Source: Streptomyces drozdowiczii (GTDB taxonomy: Bacteria; Actinomycetota; Actinomycetes; Streptomycetales; Streptomycetaceae). Taken from it: 64,000 bases of DNA. The stretch is from positions 7,254,001 through 7,318,000 of the forward strand of contig NZ_CP098740.1 of NCBI RefSeq assembly GCF_026167665.1, read 5' to 3'. The notes beneath the pieces were generated by a model, which made no database searches, was not told the origin of the DNA, and worked only from the letters and a program-made list of their open reading frames with translations. The translations under genes were made by a program, and so were the position numbers. This document shows positions 22,961-32,310 of the stretch, piece after piece; position 1 is the first letter of the stretch, and every line of letters begins with the position of its first letter.

Positions 22961-25900
22961 TCAGCGGTGGGATTCCAACTGCCGTAGCAGCTCTTCGGTG
23001 GCCTCTTCCACGCTGGTTCCGAGGTCCAGTACGAGTGCGTCCAGCTCCCGGACTTCGGACGCCAGATCGTCGAACTGTCCGAGCATCGCCAACGCCCGGA
23101 ATCGGTGCCGCCACAGGCATTCCATCTCCCGCGCCGCGTCCAGACCCCGCGCCACCGCCCACAGCGCACCGCGGGCATCACCCATCTTCAGGCACCGGGC
23201 GGCCAGGTCGTCCGCGGCGTCGACGATGGCGGAGACCATGTCCTGGCACAGGGGCTCGGCCCAGGTGTAGCGGCGGGCCGGGATCCCCGCGAACGGCCGG
23301 CCGCGGACGAGGGTCAGCGCCTCACGGAGCAGCTGCTGAGCGTCGGCGCCGTCCGTGCGGTGGCTTTCATGGACCAGGCGCTCGAACTCTGCCCAGTCGC
23401 AGCGCACACCGTCCAGCCGGTAGAGCTTGTCCGGCTGCTGGTTCATGTGGGGCAGGTAGAAGGTGTCAGCGGGGGCGGCTGGGTTGGTGCCGAGCCACTT
23501 GCGAACGTCCCCGATGCGCGAGTTGCGGGTGGCCCGGGTGACGCGCCCGGAAGGAGCGATGACTTCATCGAGCTGGTGGCTGTTGGCACCAGGGTGGAAG
23601 GCCAGCCATGCAGTCAGCTCCAAAGCGAGAGTGCGCCGGTTCGACGCAACGGAACCCCTCGCCCCCCTCAGCTCCACCGGCCCGAGCACACAGACCAGCG
23701 GGCCCGAATCGCCGTCAGCGTCGATGTAGGCATCGTCGGCTGAGGCCTTGGCGGGGATGTCGGTCCTTTCTTCGACGGACCCGGACGCGCCCGCGTCGAT
23801 CGGCTGCGGCAGCCGGACGCTGACCTTGGCTGTGGAGACGAGTGCGGGCAGGACTTCGCCAGGCGACGAGGCCGCCGACGGAGCCAAAGGCGCAGCCGAC
23901 TCCTGATGGACCGATGGGCCTTCGTCGACGGGACGCTCCTCGGGTGCGTCGGGTTCGTCGTCCAGATCGGCCAGCCCGACCAGGAGACCCGGCCCCCGCA
24001 CGCCCTTCCCGCCCGGGCCGCTGACGCCCGCGGGGTCGGTGCCCGCTTCCGTGTACGCCGGCTCTTCGTTGTAGTACGGCACAGCCGGGGCAACAGGATG
24101 AGGTTCCGGGGCCCCAGCGGTGGGCCCGGGTGGTCGGTGGGGGAGTCCGCTGTGAGCCCGAGCTCCAGGACGTCGATGTACTCCTCTTCCGTGACGGTGA
24201 CCAGCCTGACCCGCACCCCGCTGCCCGGGACGGTCAGCTCACCGGCGTCCGTGTCCACGCACCACACCCCACCCCTGTCCGGGGCCACGGTGCTACTGGT
24301 CACAATCGCCATCGCGGACCGCACCGGCGCCTCCAGCACCTGCCACAACCGCCCTTGGCTCTGCTCCCCGTCCGGGCACATGTCGAGATCCGCGAGCACG
24401 ACCAGCGGCCACAGCTCCTCAACGAGGTCCTCGGATGCCCGCGCCACGGACAACGAACCCTCCTCCCCGAACTCTCCCAGGACCTGCTGCTGCCCGGCCT
24501 GGTGCTGCTCCAGCACCCGTACGGCGTCGCCGAGATCGGGGTAGGGGGTGACACGGTTGCCGTCCAGCATGGACAGCCCGGGTGCTGTGTCTTCCCCCGC
24601 CACAGCGATCTCGATCTGTTCGGCCAGCGGGGTCAGCGCCAGCGACAGAGCCAACGTCCGCAGAAACGCCAGGCGCCCGGTACCTGTCAGGTGCAGGGCA
24701 CCGACGTGCTCCAGGTCGATGAGCACGATCGCACCGTCCTCGTCCTCGCCCAGGACGGCCAGAGCCGGGAACGGCGGGTCGACGTCCCGCAGCTCCTCGG
24801 CCGGCAGCAGCTCCCGTGTCCCGGCCGGGCACCACCACTGCGCACTCTCATCCGGAGCGGCGGTGAACGGCGCCACCGGCGCCACCGCCTCGGCGAGGTG
24901 CAGACGCACGCCTCGCGCGCCGAGCTGCACGGTAGTGATCTCAGGCAGCGGCCGCCCCTCCTGGGCCAGGTTCAGCGCGACAGTACGCAGCGCATCGGCC
25001 AACAGTGCCAGTTCCACACCGGCATCCACGCTGCGCATGGCGCGCTCGGTTTCGGCGGTGCGCCCGGAGGGCATCGCGATGCGGTGACCGCGGCGCCGCC
25101 GGCGCTGCTGCATCATGCGGCGGTAGGCCAGCGACCCGACCAGCGCCGCCGCCAGGAATCCTGTCGCTCCCAGGCCGATCCTCCCGGCCCGCGTGCCAGC
25201 CGCCGACGTCTCCTTCTCTTGCCCACCCGCCGGTGCCGCCGCCGTCGTCGTGGACTCGGTGGGCGTCGGCGCCGACGGTGTCGTGTTGGCTTCCGGAGCA
25301 GCCGGCCGCGACGGGCCCGGGTCAGCGGCCGTAGACCCGGTCGGCGCCGCCCGGGTCGGTTCCCGGGTCTGCTCCCCGGCCGCCCCAGCACCGGGTTCAC
25401 TCTGCTGCGGCTGCTGGGCCCGGGGCGTTGCGCCTTGGGCGTGCTCCTTCTCTGGAGTCGGTGTCGCCTGGTGTTCGTTGGTCTCCGGCGCGTTCTGCTG
25501 GCCGGTACGCGAAGTCGTTGACCGGTCCGGGGCGGTCCGGGCGCCGGGCTGGTCGGGCCGGACTGTCCCGGGCAGGGCGAGTTCCTGCCCGGGGTAGATC
25601 CGGTCCGGGTCGGTGAAGGTATGCCCGTAGGGCTGCTCGCTGCCCCTGTTCGCCTCGTAAAGCTCGGGCCACCGGTCACCGTCGCCGAGTTCGGTCTCGG
25701 CGATCTTCGATAGGTAGTCACCAGGCCGGACCGTGTAGGTGGTCGCTGCTTCTTCGTCCGCGGTGCCCTGCTGGTGCATCGTGCTCGTGGGACGATCCGC
25801 CGTTTCGGAGGCGGAGGCTATCGGTACGGGAAGGCGAGCGTCCTGGGGCAGGGTAAGCACGGCGCCCTGGGGGAGGTACTGGTCGCCCGCGATGAGTTCG

Positions 25901-26478
25901 GGGATGTCGGGGTTGAGGGCAGCGATGTCCCTCCAGCGTGGTCCGCTGCCGAGGTAGGTCTGGGCGAGCTCCCATGGCGATTCGGTGGCGGAGGTGACGG
26001 TGTGCTGCAACTTCGCCACGGGCGGCGCCGGTGTGTCGCCGGTGTTGTGGGCGCCCTGCCCGTCGGTGTGGGAGACGGTCGCGGCGACTGCGGGTGCGAC
26101 CGTGGCTGCAGAGGCGGCGGTCGGGGCGAGGAGCACGATGCCGCCGATCAGGAAGCTCGCGAGGGACTGCATGCCGCCCAGGCCGCGGATGCGGGGAGCG
26201 GACCGGCGGCGCAGGACCGCGATGAGTTCTACCAGGACGGAGAAGGCGAAAGCCGCCCAGGCGGCCCAGCCGATGCAGGTCATGACGACCAGGAGCAGCG
26301 ACCCGTCGTCCTGCTGGGTCAGCAGCTCTGTGCCGCCGGGCAGTTCGGTGGGCTGGTGGCCCACCGTGAGCAGCAGGAAGGGGGCGCCGAGGACCAAGGC
26401 GGCCAGGAGGGACAGGCCGAGCAGCGCCCGCAGTACGGTGCCGGCTGCGCGCAGCGGGGCGGGGGAGCGGTTGGCCAT
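22961..26478 (-). pseudogene. LysM + BTAD membrane protein ending the Tad/T4SS operon (frame broken once)
   Basis: From ATG 26478 the protein has three hydrophobic segments in the first 140 residues. Two LysM-like modules follow (SPWELAQTYLGSGPRWRDIA; YTVRPGDYLSKIAETELGDG), then a long Thr/Pro/Ala linker, a further hydrophobic segment (GLGATGFLAAALVGSLAYRR) and a large cytoplasmic region. The frame breaks near 24088 (CCCCGG) and continues as AVPYYNEEPAYTEAG through a winged helix (VCVLGPVELRGARGSVASNR) and a BTAD/SARP-type helical domain (CDWAEFERLVHESHR...LREALTLVRGRPFAG) to 22961. Joined length is about 1172 residues. LysM-BTAD proteins are regular members of actinobacterial Tad-like loci; LysM binds peptidoglycan, BTAD suggests regulation. 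One base missing explains the break. Confidence 0.75.
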
Positions 26479-26486
26479 GGTGTGGC

Positions 26487-26948
26487 TCAGCCTCCAGCTT
26501 GGGTCTGCAGATGGGCTTTCGCGGTGCCGGTGACGCTGATGGATCCCACGCCGACGAGCTGCGCGAAGTACGTGTCGTAGGTGTCGTGGACGGTGACGGT
26601 CAGGCTCTGTCCGTTGTCGGTGATCTGCACGTCGCCTCGAACACCGGCGGCAGCGAGGTAGTCCTGTACGGCGCCGGCGGCGGCATCGGGATCGATCGTG
26701 ATGGCGGTGCCTTCGATGGCCTGGGCGGGGTCGATTTGCTGTCCGGCGGTGCGGGCGGCTTCCTGGGCCAGCGACGTCACCCGGTTCCCGGCGTTCAGCG
26801 CGCCGCCGCCGTCGACGAGCAGCCCCATCACCATCAGGATCGCGAGCGAGGCCAGGGCGAAGAACAGGGACATTGACCCCCGGTCCCGGTGGCGGGCGGA
26901 CATGGCCGCATGCCACCGCACCAGGAGCCGGCGGGCAGAGAGGTTCAC
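26487..26948 (-). CDS. TadG/TadE-like pseudopilin
   Basis: 153 residues from GTG 26948, overlapping the stop of the preceding gene (GTGA). DRGSMSLFFALASLAILMVM follows a basic N-terminus, giving the prepilin-like G-S-(x)-S-L-F hydrophobic helix of TadE/TadG proteins. Then comes a predicted extracellular domain (NAGNRVTSLAQEAARTAGQQ ... LTVTVHDTYDTYF). It is a minor pseudopilin of the Tad secretion/pilus machine, inserted in the cytoplasmic membrane. It is third in the TadE-TadE-TadG trio. Confidence 0.75.
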   Translation of the reverse strand: MNLSARRLLVRWHAAMSARHRDRGSMSLFFALASLAILMVMGLLVDGGGALNAGNRVTSLAQEAARTAGQQIDPAQAIEGTAITIDPDAAAGAVQDYLAAAGVRGDVQITDNGQSLTVTVHDTYDTYFAQLVGVGSISVTGTAKAHLQTQAGG

Positions 26949-27412
26949 TGGCGTCCCCGGTAGGTGTCGATGGGGCTGGACCACGACGCGGTCAACGTCT
27001 TGGCGCCGGGCAGGCCGGGCAGACCGATGTCGGAGAGGCTGGCCGTGCAGGCGACGGTGGCCGTCACGTTCGCCTCGGTGCCCAGATCGAGGGCGTAGCC
27101 GCCGGTGTCGACCACCACACTGGAGGTGCTGCACTGGATGCCCTCGCCCTGCAGGCTGCGGTCCGCAGCGGCCTGTGCCTGAGCCTGGGCGCTGCTGGCG
27201 TCACGCTCAAGGGACGCGGCCCGGGCCGCCGCCCGGGCCGCGGAGTCCACCGCACCGTCGGCGTCGGTCACCCGCCCGAACGCGATCATGAGCAGAATCA
27301 GGGCGATCATCACGGGCGCGAGGATCGCGGTCTCCACCGCGTACGAGCCCCGGTCACCGCCTCGTACCCGGACCGCCAGCCTGAACATGCGGGTGCGGGA
27401 GTGGGAGGTCAC
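26945..27412 (-). CDS. TadE-like pseudopilin
   Basis: 155 residues; its GTG start overlaps the previous stop and its own stop overlaps the next start. DRGSYAVETAILAPVMIALI is the typical TadE signature (GS..vE.A...P.......), with Glu at +5. It is followed by a helix (DSAARAAARAASLERDASSA) and a Cys-containing beta-rich domain. It is a pseudopilin of the Tad system. Confidence 0.8.
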   Translation of the reverse strand: MTSHSRTRMFRLAVRVRGGDRGSYAVETAILAPVMIALILLMIAFGRVTDADGAVDSAARAAARAASLERDASSAQAQAQAAADRSLQGEGIQCSTSSVVVDTGGYALDLGTEANVTATVACTASLSDIGLPGLPGAKTLTASWSSPIDTYRGRQ

Positions 27413-27837
27413 GGGGTGCTCCAGCGTTCGACAGGACCATCGGCGTGCTGGACCACGTCCAGCGTCAGGCCGGGAACCAGCGTGGCGACGCTGCCCCGCA
27501 CCGTGATGCGAATCCTCTGCGCGCTGCTGCCGGCCGAGGACACGCTCGCCCCGCGCACGCTGTCACCGAACCGGGCGAGGAACTCCTGCGCCTGGGCGAC
27601 ACCGTCGCCCTCACCGGCGCCGAACTGCCGCCCGGCCTCGACACCCTGACGGGCGGCGGACTGTGCGACTTTGCGTGCGTGGTAGTACAGGCCTACTTGG
27701 AGAGCGGTGAAGACCAGCGCGAGAACGACTACGGCCAGGACCGCGAACTCCACGCTCCCGAAACCATGATCGCCCCCGAACCGGCGGCCACGCCGGGCAG
27801 CCCGGGCGGTCGGTCGGGCGTCTGGTAGTCGGGGCAC
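27409..27837 (-). CDS. TadE-like pseudopilin
   Basis: 142 residues, GTG start with AGGAGG upstream. GFGSVEFAVLAVVVLALVFT is the TadE signature and transmembrane helix, followed by LYYHARKVAQSAARQGVEAG, typical of the family. It is the first of the three consecutive pseudopilin genes after Flp. A 51-bp gap separates it from flp, so it may have independent translation. Confidence 0.8.
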   Translation of the reverse strand: MPRLPDARPTARAARRGRRFGGDHGFGSVEFAVLAVVVLALVFTALQVGLYYHARKVAQSAARQGVEAGRQFGAGEGDGVAQAQEFLARFGDSVRGASVSSAGSSAQRIRITVRGSVATLVPGLTLDVVQHADGPVERWSTP

Positions 27838-27888
27838 TGACAGATCCTCCTCTCGACGTGATGACGGTGCTGAGTGCGGACAAGGTGG

Positions 27889-28077
27889 TCAGCCGCCGTT
27901 GATGATGCCGATCTTCTCCATGAGCTTGGTCCGGATCGCGAGGACCAGCAGACCGGCGCCGACCAGCAGCGCGCCCGCGATCAGGGCGAGTTCGGCGGAG
28001 GTCTGCCCGGAGTCCTTGCCGGCCTTCAGCGCCGCGTAGTGGCTGCGAATCCACACGGTCAAGGTCTGGATGTCCAT
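27889..28077 (-). CDS. flp: Flp-type IVb pilin-like protein
   Basis: 62 residues, ATG start. A short basic leader (YAALKAGKDSG) is followed by QTSAELALIAGALLVGAGLL, the Flp pilin pattern with Glu at about +5 after the processing glycine, and a short polar tail (KLMEKIGIINGG). It is the likely major pilin of the Tad machine. Processing would need a TadV-type prepilin peptidase, which is not present in this window. Confidence 0.75.
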   Translation of the reverse strand: MDIQTLTVWIRSHYAALKAGKDSGQTSAELALIAGALLVGAGLLVLAIRTKLMEKIGIINGG

Positions 28078-28091
28078 GAGTGCCTTCTCTC

Positions 28092-28988
28092 TCAGCTTCC
28101 GAGGATGGTGACGGTGACGGGGATCATGACGAAGGTGAGCATGAGGATCACGCCGAAGGTGACCGGCAGGATCATCGCCGCGCTCGCCGCGTTGGCCTGC
28201 GCCTTCGCGTCCGACAGCAGCGCGATCCGCAGCTGGCGGGCCTGTGCCTGGAGGGTGGTGTAGACGGCCGCGCCGTCACCGGCCAGGGCCAGGGTGTCGG
28301 CGGGGCGGGAGAGCTCGGGGATGTCGAGCTCTTCGCCGAGCTGCTTGAGGGCGTCCCAGACGGTGACTCCGGAGAGATCGGCCTCGTGGAAGACCTGACG
28401 CATGCGCACGAAGATGAACCCGTCGCCGACTTCCGCGGTCTGCGTCAAAGCCTGGGCGGCCCCGGAGTTCGCGATGCGGGCCAGCGCAACGCGCTCCAGG
28501 TAGGAGGCGGCCGCGTGCCGGACGACGAGACGTGCCGCTGCCGCGTCGCGGGCGACTTCCTTGACCGGCCAGAACCAGAACAGGGCGGCCATGACCAGGG
28601 AGAACAGCGCCGGGAGAGCGAACGGGAACGGCGTGCCCGCCGCGGCCAGGAGCGCCTGGACCAGCTGCGGCAGCACCAGTCCGTACACCGCGTACAGGAA
28701 GCGTTTGCCGAGGTGCGCGGCTGGGCTGATCCGCAGCAGGTTCAAGTCCTTGACGGGCAGCGTGAGATGCCCGCCAAACTCGTCGAGGAGCCGGGTCCCG
28801 ACGCGTTCGCTCAGCGAGCCTCCAGCCGTGGGTGCGGCCGTCGCCAGGAGCGGGCCCGCAGTCTTGGAGGCGTCCAGCCGGTCAAGGACCGAGGACAGGT
28901 CGCGGCGGGCAGGCAACGCCGCCCGCACGGCGAGACCGAGCAGAACACCGGCCGCGGCCGCCGGCACCACAGCCGACATCGGGATCAT
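28092..28988 (-). CDS. tadC: TadC-like inner-membrane platform protein
   Basis: 298 residues from ATG 28988 within an ATGA overlap with tadB; the frame extending to 29744 is a shadow. A T2SSF/GspF-type domain occupies the second half (YLERVALARIANSGAAQALT; MRQVFHEADLSGVTVWDALK; ANAASAAMILPVTFGVILML). Transmembrane helices lie at both ends and around residues 100-150. With TadB it forms the membrane platform on which the TadA ATPase acts. Confidence 0.8.
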   Translation of the reverse strand: MIPMSAVVPAAAAGVLLGLAVRAALPARRDLSSVLDRLDASKTAGPLLATAAPTAGGSLSERVGTRLLDEFGGHLTLPVKDLNLLRISPAAHLGKRFLYAVYGLVLPQLVQALLAAAGTPFPFALPALFSLVMAALFWFWPVKEVARDAAAARLVVRHAAASYLERVALARIANSGAAQALTQTAEVGDGFIFVRMRQVFHEADLSGVTVWDALKQLGEELDIPELSRPADTLALAGDGAAVYTTLQAQARQLRIALLSDAKAQANAASAAMILPVTFGVILMLTFVMIPVTVTILGS

Positions 28989-29911
28989 CGGGCGGCTCCA
29001 GAGGTGAGCGGGTCGAGGTGATCGGCTGCGGGCAGCGGCGAGATCAGCCGCGGGTCGGGCTTCGTACGGGCGATACTCCGCAGCCACCGCAGGGTGTAGG
29101 CGAACGCTGCGCCGAGGCCGGCGAGGACGAGCTGGCCGAGCGGGGACTGGTACCAGCCGGACCAGGCGTCGTTGAGCATGCAGCCCACGACGACGACGCA
29201 GATCACGATCGAGACTAGGCGCGCGCTCTTGCGGACCTTCGCCCGGTCGGCCTCCACGTCGCGGGCATCGGCCGCCTGCTGGTGGATCGTGGCCGCCAGC
29301 GCTTCCAGCGCCTCGGACAGACCGGGCCCCTTGTACACGGCGTGCGACTGGCACAGGAGCACGACGTGGTCGCTGACACCGTCGGCCAGCTCGTCCGCGA
29401 ACAGCGCGAACGCGTCGTGCGCTTCCATCCCGGAGCGCAGCCGCTCGGCCAGGGCCCGCACGTTCCCGGCGATGGGTGCGGGGGCGGCCTTCGCGGATGC
29501 CTGGATCGTCTGGGTGAGGCTGATGCCGGCCTGGTGGATTCCGGCAAGGTGGTTGAGCCACTGCCCGAGCGCCTCCAGGCGCTCGATCCGCTGCATTGCC
29601 GCCGTACCCGGGTTCAGCAGGTACGGCAGGGCGAGAACGGCGCCGCCGGCGAGCAGCCCGTGCACGGGCCAGCCCGTCCACGCCCACACCACCAGCACCG
29701 TGACACCCGCCGTGGTGAGCAGGTACCGCCAGCGCTGCTGCCACGCCAGCGGCAGCTCCGCCTTCGCCCGCTGGAGGCGCCCGCTCATGTGGGAGGCCGG
29801 CTGGGCCGGATCCGGGGTCCGGCCCCGGAACTCGCGCACCGCGGCGGACAGGGCGAACAGGGCCAGCACGGTGCAGCAGGCCGCGACGAGCGAGAGCTGT
29901 GAGGTGTTCAC
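28985..29911 (-). CDS. tadB: TadB-like inner-membrane platform protein
   Basis: 308 residues from GTG 29911, overlapping the CpaF stop (GTGA). N-terminal hydrophobic segment, two more near residues 70-105, then a T2SSF domain (LGQWLNHLAGIHQAGISLTQ; GMEAHDAFALFADELADGVS; GPGLSEALEALAATIHQQAA) and C-terminal membrane helices (LVSIVICVVVVGCML). It pairs with TadC. Confidence 0.8.
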   Translation of the reverse strand: MNTSQLSLVAACCTVLALFALSAAVREFRGRTPDPAQPASHMSGRLQRAKAELPLAWQQRWRYLLTTAGVTVLVVWAWTGWPVHGLLAGGAVLALPYLLNPGTAAMQRIERLEALGQWLNHLAGIHQAGISLTQTIQASAKAAPAPIAGNVRALAERLRSGMEAHDAFALFADELADGVSDHVVLLCQSHAVYKGPGLSEALEALAATIHQQAADARDVEADRAKVRKSARLVSIVICVVVVGCMLNDAWSGWYQSPLGQLVLAGLGAAFAYTLRWLRSIARTKPDPRLISPLPAADHLDPLTSGAAR

Positions 29912-31443
29912 CGGGCCCCCACGGTCTGAAGCGGTTCCTGCCAGGCGCCGTACGGGTTGTCGGTCAGCCACTGCCGGCGCAGCAGCCCGGTGCGCTCCAG
30001 GTCGCCGATGAACGACGGCATGTTCTTGTACACCGCCCGCGGTTCGCCGCCCTGGGGCGCGAAAAGCTCGGTGGTGACGGGCCTTCCGCCTTCGCCGACG
30101 ACGTCGTGGACCTCGTGGATGCTGCTGACGAACCGGTGCTTCTTCCCGCCGATCGCGGTCTCGTCCAGGTAGGTCAGATAGACAACCACGTCGATCGAGG
30201 ACGCGATGAGGTGGTGGGCGGCCTCGGTCTGCATGCCGGACTCGGTGCACAGCTGGACCAGGCGGCTGATGATCGCGTGCGGACGGCGGACGTGGAGCGT
30301 GCACATCGAGCCGGACCCACCGGAGGACATGGCGTTCAGCATCGGCACGATCTCCGTGGAGCGGACCTCGCCGACGATGACCCGGGTGGCGTTGTAGCGC
30401 AGCGCGGTGCTGAACATGTCGGCGATGCTGACTTCACCGGCCCGGTCGCCTGCGCGGACCTCGCCGTTGGACTGCCTGGCCTCGAACGCGAAGGTGACCG
30501 GGCCCGGCTTCGGGCCGGGCTCGTCCAGGTAGAGCTCGCGGTCCGATTCCAGAGTGACGAGCCGCTCGGCGGGTGGGATCTCGCGGCCCAGCGCACGCAG
30601 CAGCGACGTCTTGCCCGCCCCCATGTCGCCGACGACCAAGATGTTCATCCGGGCGTGGACGCACGCGGTCAGGAACCGCTCCAGCACCGGGTTGATCGAG
30701 CCCCACCTGACGAGCTCGGCGATGCCGTGCTGGCGGATGCGATGGCGGCGGATGACCACGGACGGCCGGGAGGTGAGGAGCGAGGCGGTGACGCGGGAGC
30801 CGTCAGGCATCCGGAACCCGACCATGGGCGTGGCCTGCGTCAGGGCCCGCTCGCCGTGCCCGGACAGCCGCGCCATCCGGTTGACCCAGGTGATCAGCTC
30901 GTCGTGGCTGTCGGCGACCTTCTCGATCGTGCGCCGGGGCCGGTCGTGGTACTCGACATGGGCGCGCAGCCCGTCGACCATCACGTCCTCGACCCCCGGC
31001 TCGTCGAGCAGAGACTGCAGCCGGCCGCCGCGGAACATCGAGTCAAAGACCGCCGTGCCGATCGCCCGTTCCTGCTCGGCGGTCAGCGGGACGTTGCCGT
31101 GGGCGTGCTTGGTCGCCCACTCCGCGACCTTGCTGGTCACCAGCGTCCGGGCCAGCGCACGCCGGTCGGCCTCCTCCAAGTGCTTGTCGGGGTCCTCCGC
31201 GCTGAGCGCCTTCGACACCTCACCCTGGAGCGCCTCGATCACCTCCCACCCCACCGGCAGCTCACCGGGAAGCCCGGCCAAACGCGGCACCGCGCCCGGG
31301 TCGGCCGCGACCGCCTTGGCTGGGGCCTGCGCGGGAGGAGCGGGGGAGGGGGCGGCGTGCTGGCCGAGGTGCCCGGAGAGCAGCGAAGCGAGCTGTTGCG
31401 GGTTCAGGGCCGCGGGCCCGGGTCGCTGATGCGTGTCAGCCAC
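29908..31443 (-). CDS. cpaF: TadA/CpaF secretion ATPase
   Basis: 511 residues from GTG 31443, which overlaps the end of the CpaE-like gene. Walker A GDMGAGKTSLL is near residue 270. It is followed by LESDRELYL (Asp box), IVGEVRSTEIVPMLNAMSSG and CTLHVRRPHAIISRL (His box), all in the order expected of GspE/VirB11-like hexameric ATPases of the CpaF family. The N-terminal 150 residues include the usual TadA N-domain (AVFDSMFRGGRLQSLLDEPG, VEDVMVDG). It powers pilus assembly or secretion from the cytoplasm. Confidence 0.88.
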   Translation of the reverse strand: MADTHQRPGPAALNPQQLASLLSGHLGQHAAPSPAPPAQAPAKAVAADPGAVPRLAGLPGELPVGWEVIEALQGEVSKALSAEDPDKHLEEADRRALARTLVTSKVAEWATKHAHGNVPLTAEQERAIGTAVFDSMFRGGRLQSLLDEPGVEDVMVDGLRAHVEYHDRPRRTIEKVADSHDELITWVNRMARLSGHGERALTQATPMVGFRMPDGSRVTASLLTSRPSVVIRRHRIRQHGIAELVRWGSINPVLERFLTACVHARMNILVVGDMGAGKTSLLRALGREIPPAERLVTLESDRELYLDEPGPKPGPVTFAFEARQSNGEVRAGDRAGEVSIADMFSTALRYNATRVIVGEVRSTEIVPMLNAMSSGGSGSMCTLHVRRPHAIISRLVQLCTESGMQTEAAHHLIASSIDVVVYLTYLDETAIGGKKHRFVSSIHEVHDVVGEGGRPVTTELFAPQGGEPRAVYKNMPSFIGDLERTGLLRRQWLTDNPYGAWQEPLQTVGAR

Positions 31444-32308
31444 GGTTGCCCCCTCGTTGCCCGGCCAGGTGCTGGAGCACGCCGGCCAGTTGCGGGTTGC
31501 ACCGGCGGGCCGGGTACTCCTGCTGGATCCGGCGGCGCGAGACCGCCGCCTCGATCTGTTCGGTCGCCGTACGGGCGTGACGCAGCAAAGGGCTGCGGGC
31601 ATGCCCGCGCGGCGGCCGGCCCCCGGATGCGAAGTACTCGGCCGTGACCTGGTCCCACGGCAAGGTCGCCAGCACCGGCGTCTTCAACGCGTCACCGACC
31701 TGGTGCGCCCGGTAGGGGCCGTCCTCGATGAGGAGCAGACCGAGCGTGTCGGGACCTGATCCGCGTTCCTGTAGCTCGGTGCGCAGGGGATCGATCATGT
31801 GGCGGGCCAGCGCGAGGGACGCCTCGGAGCTGCGGATCACGAGGAGGACCTGGTCGGCCTGATGGATCAGGGGGGCGGGTGTCAGCGTCTCGTTCAGGTG
31901 CCCGGTGTCCAGCGCGAGCCGCCCGGCGTCGATCACCACATCGTGTCCGGCCTGCGTGGACAGGATGTGCAGTACTTCGGACAGCCGCGGCCACGTCAGC
32001 CCGAGCGCGGATGCCTGGGCCGGGTCGGTGAGGCCCGGCAGCAGCTTGCGGTGTCCGGCCTCGTCCAGCGGCCACAGGTGATTGACGAACGCGTTCGACA
32101 AGGCTTCGGGGCCGCTGCGCTGGGCGGCGGCGAGGTGGAAGAGCCCGAACCCCGCGGCGGCCTCCCCGTTGAGGAACCCTGCTCGAAGGGTGCCGCCGGC
32201 CGGGTCGCACTCGGCGAGCAGCGAGGGCCGCCTCGATGCCAGGGTCAGGGCGAGCGCGGAGGTGGTGACGCCGCAGGACTTCGCGGATACAAGTGCGGTC
32301 ACGGCCAT
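31436..32308 (-). CDS. CpaE/TadZ-like MinD-family protein
   Basis: 290 residues. A degenerate Walker A at the N-terminus (SAKSCGVTTSALALTLAS) replaces the usual KGGxGKT, followed by LLAECDPAGGTL (A') and HDVVIDAGRL (Walker B). Such decayed ParA/MinD proteins (TadZ/CpaE) mark the site of Tad machine assembly at the membrane or pole, often without ATPase activity. It overlaps cpaF by 8 bp. Confidence 0.75.
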   Translation of the reverse strand: MAVTALVSAKSCGVTTSALALTLASRRPSLLAECDPAGGTLRAGFLNGEAAAGFGLFHLAAAQRSGPEALSNAFVNHLWPLDEAGHRKLLPGLTDPAQASALGLTWPRLSEVLHILSTQAGHDVVIDAGRLALDTGHLNETLTPAPLIHQADQVLLVIRSSEASLALARHMIDPLRTELQERGSGPDTLGLLLIEDGPYRAHQVGDALKTPVLATLPWDQVTAEYFASGGRPPRGHARSPLLRHARTATEQIEAAVSRRRIQQEYPARRCNPQLAGVLQHLAGQRGGNRG

Positions 32309-32310
32309 GG

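Noticed and set aside
25318..25325. Isolated GGGTCAGC words inside the operon (also near 23304 and 24630)
   Set aside because: Single copies in coding sequence are expected by chance at this GC content. Only the clustered non-coding copies were counted.
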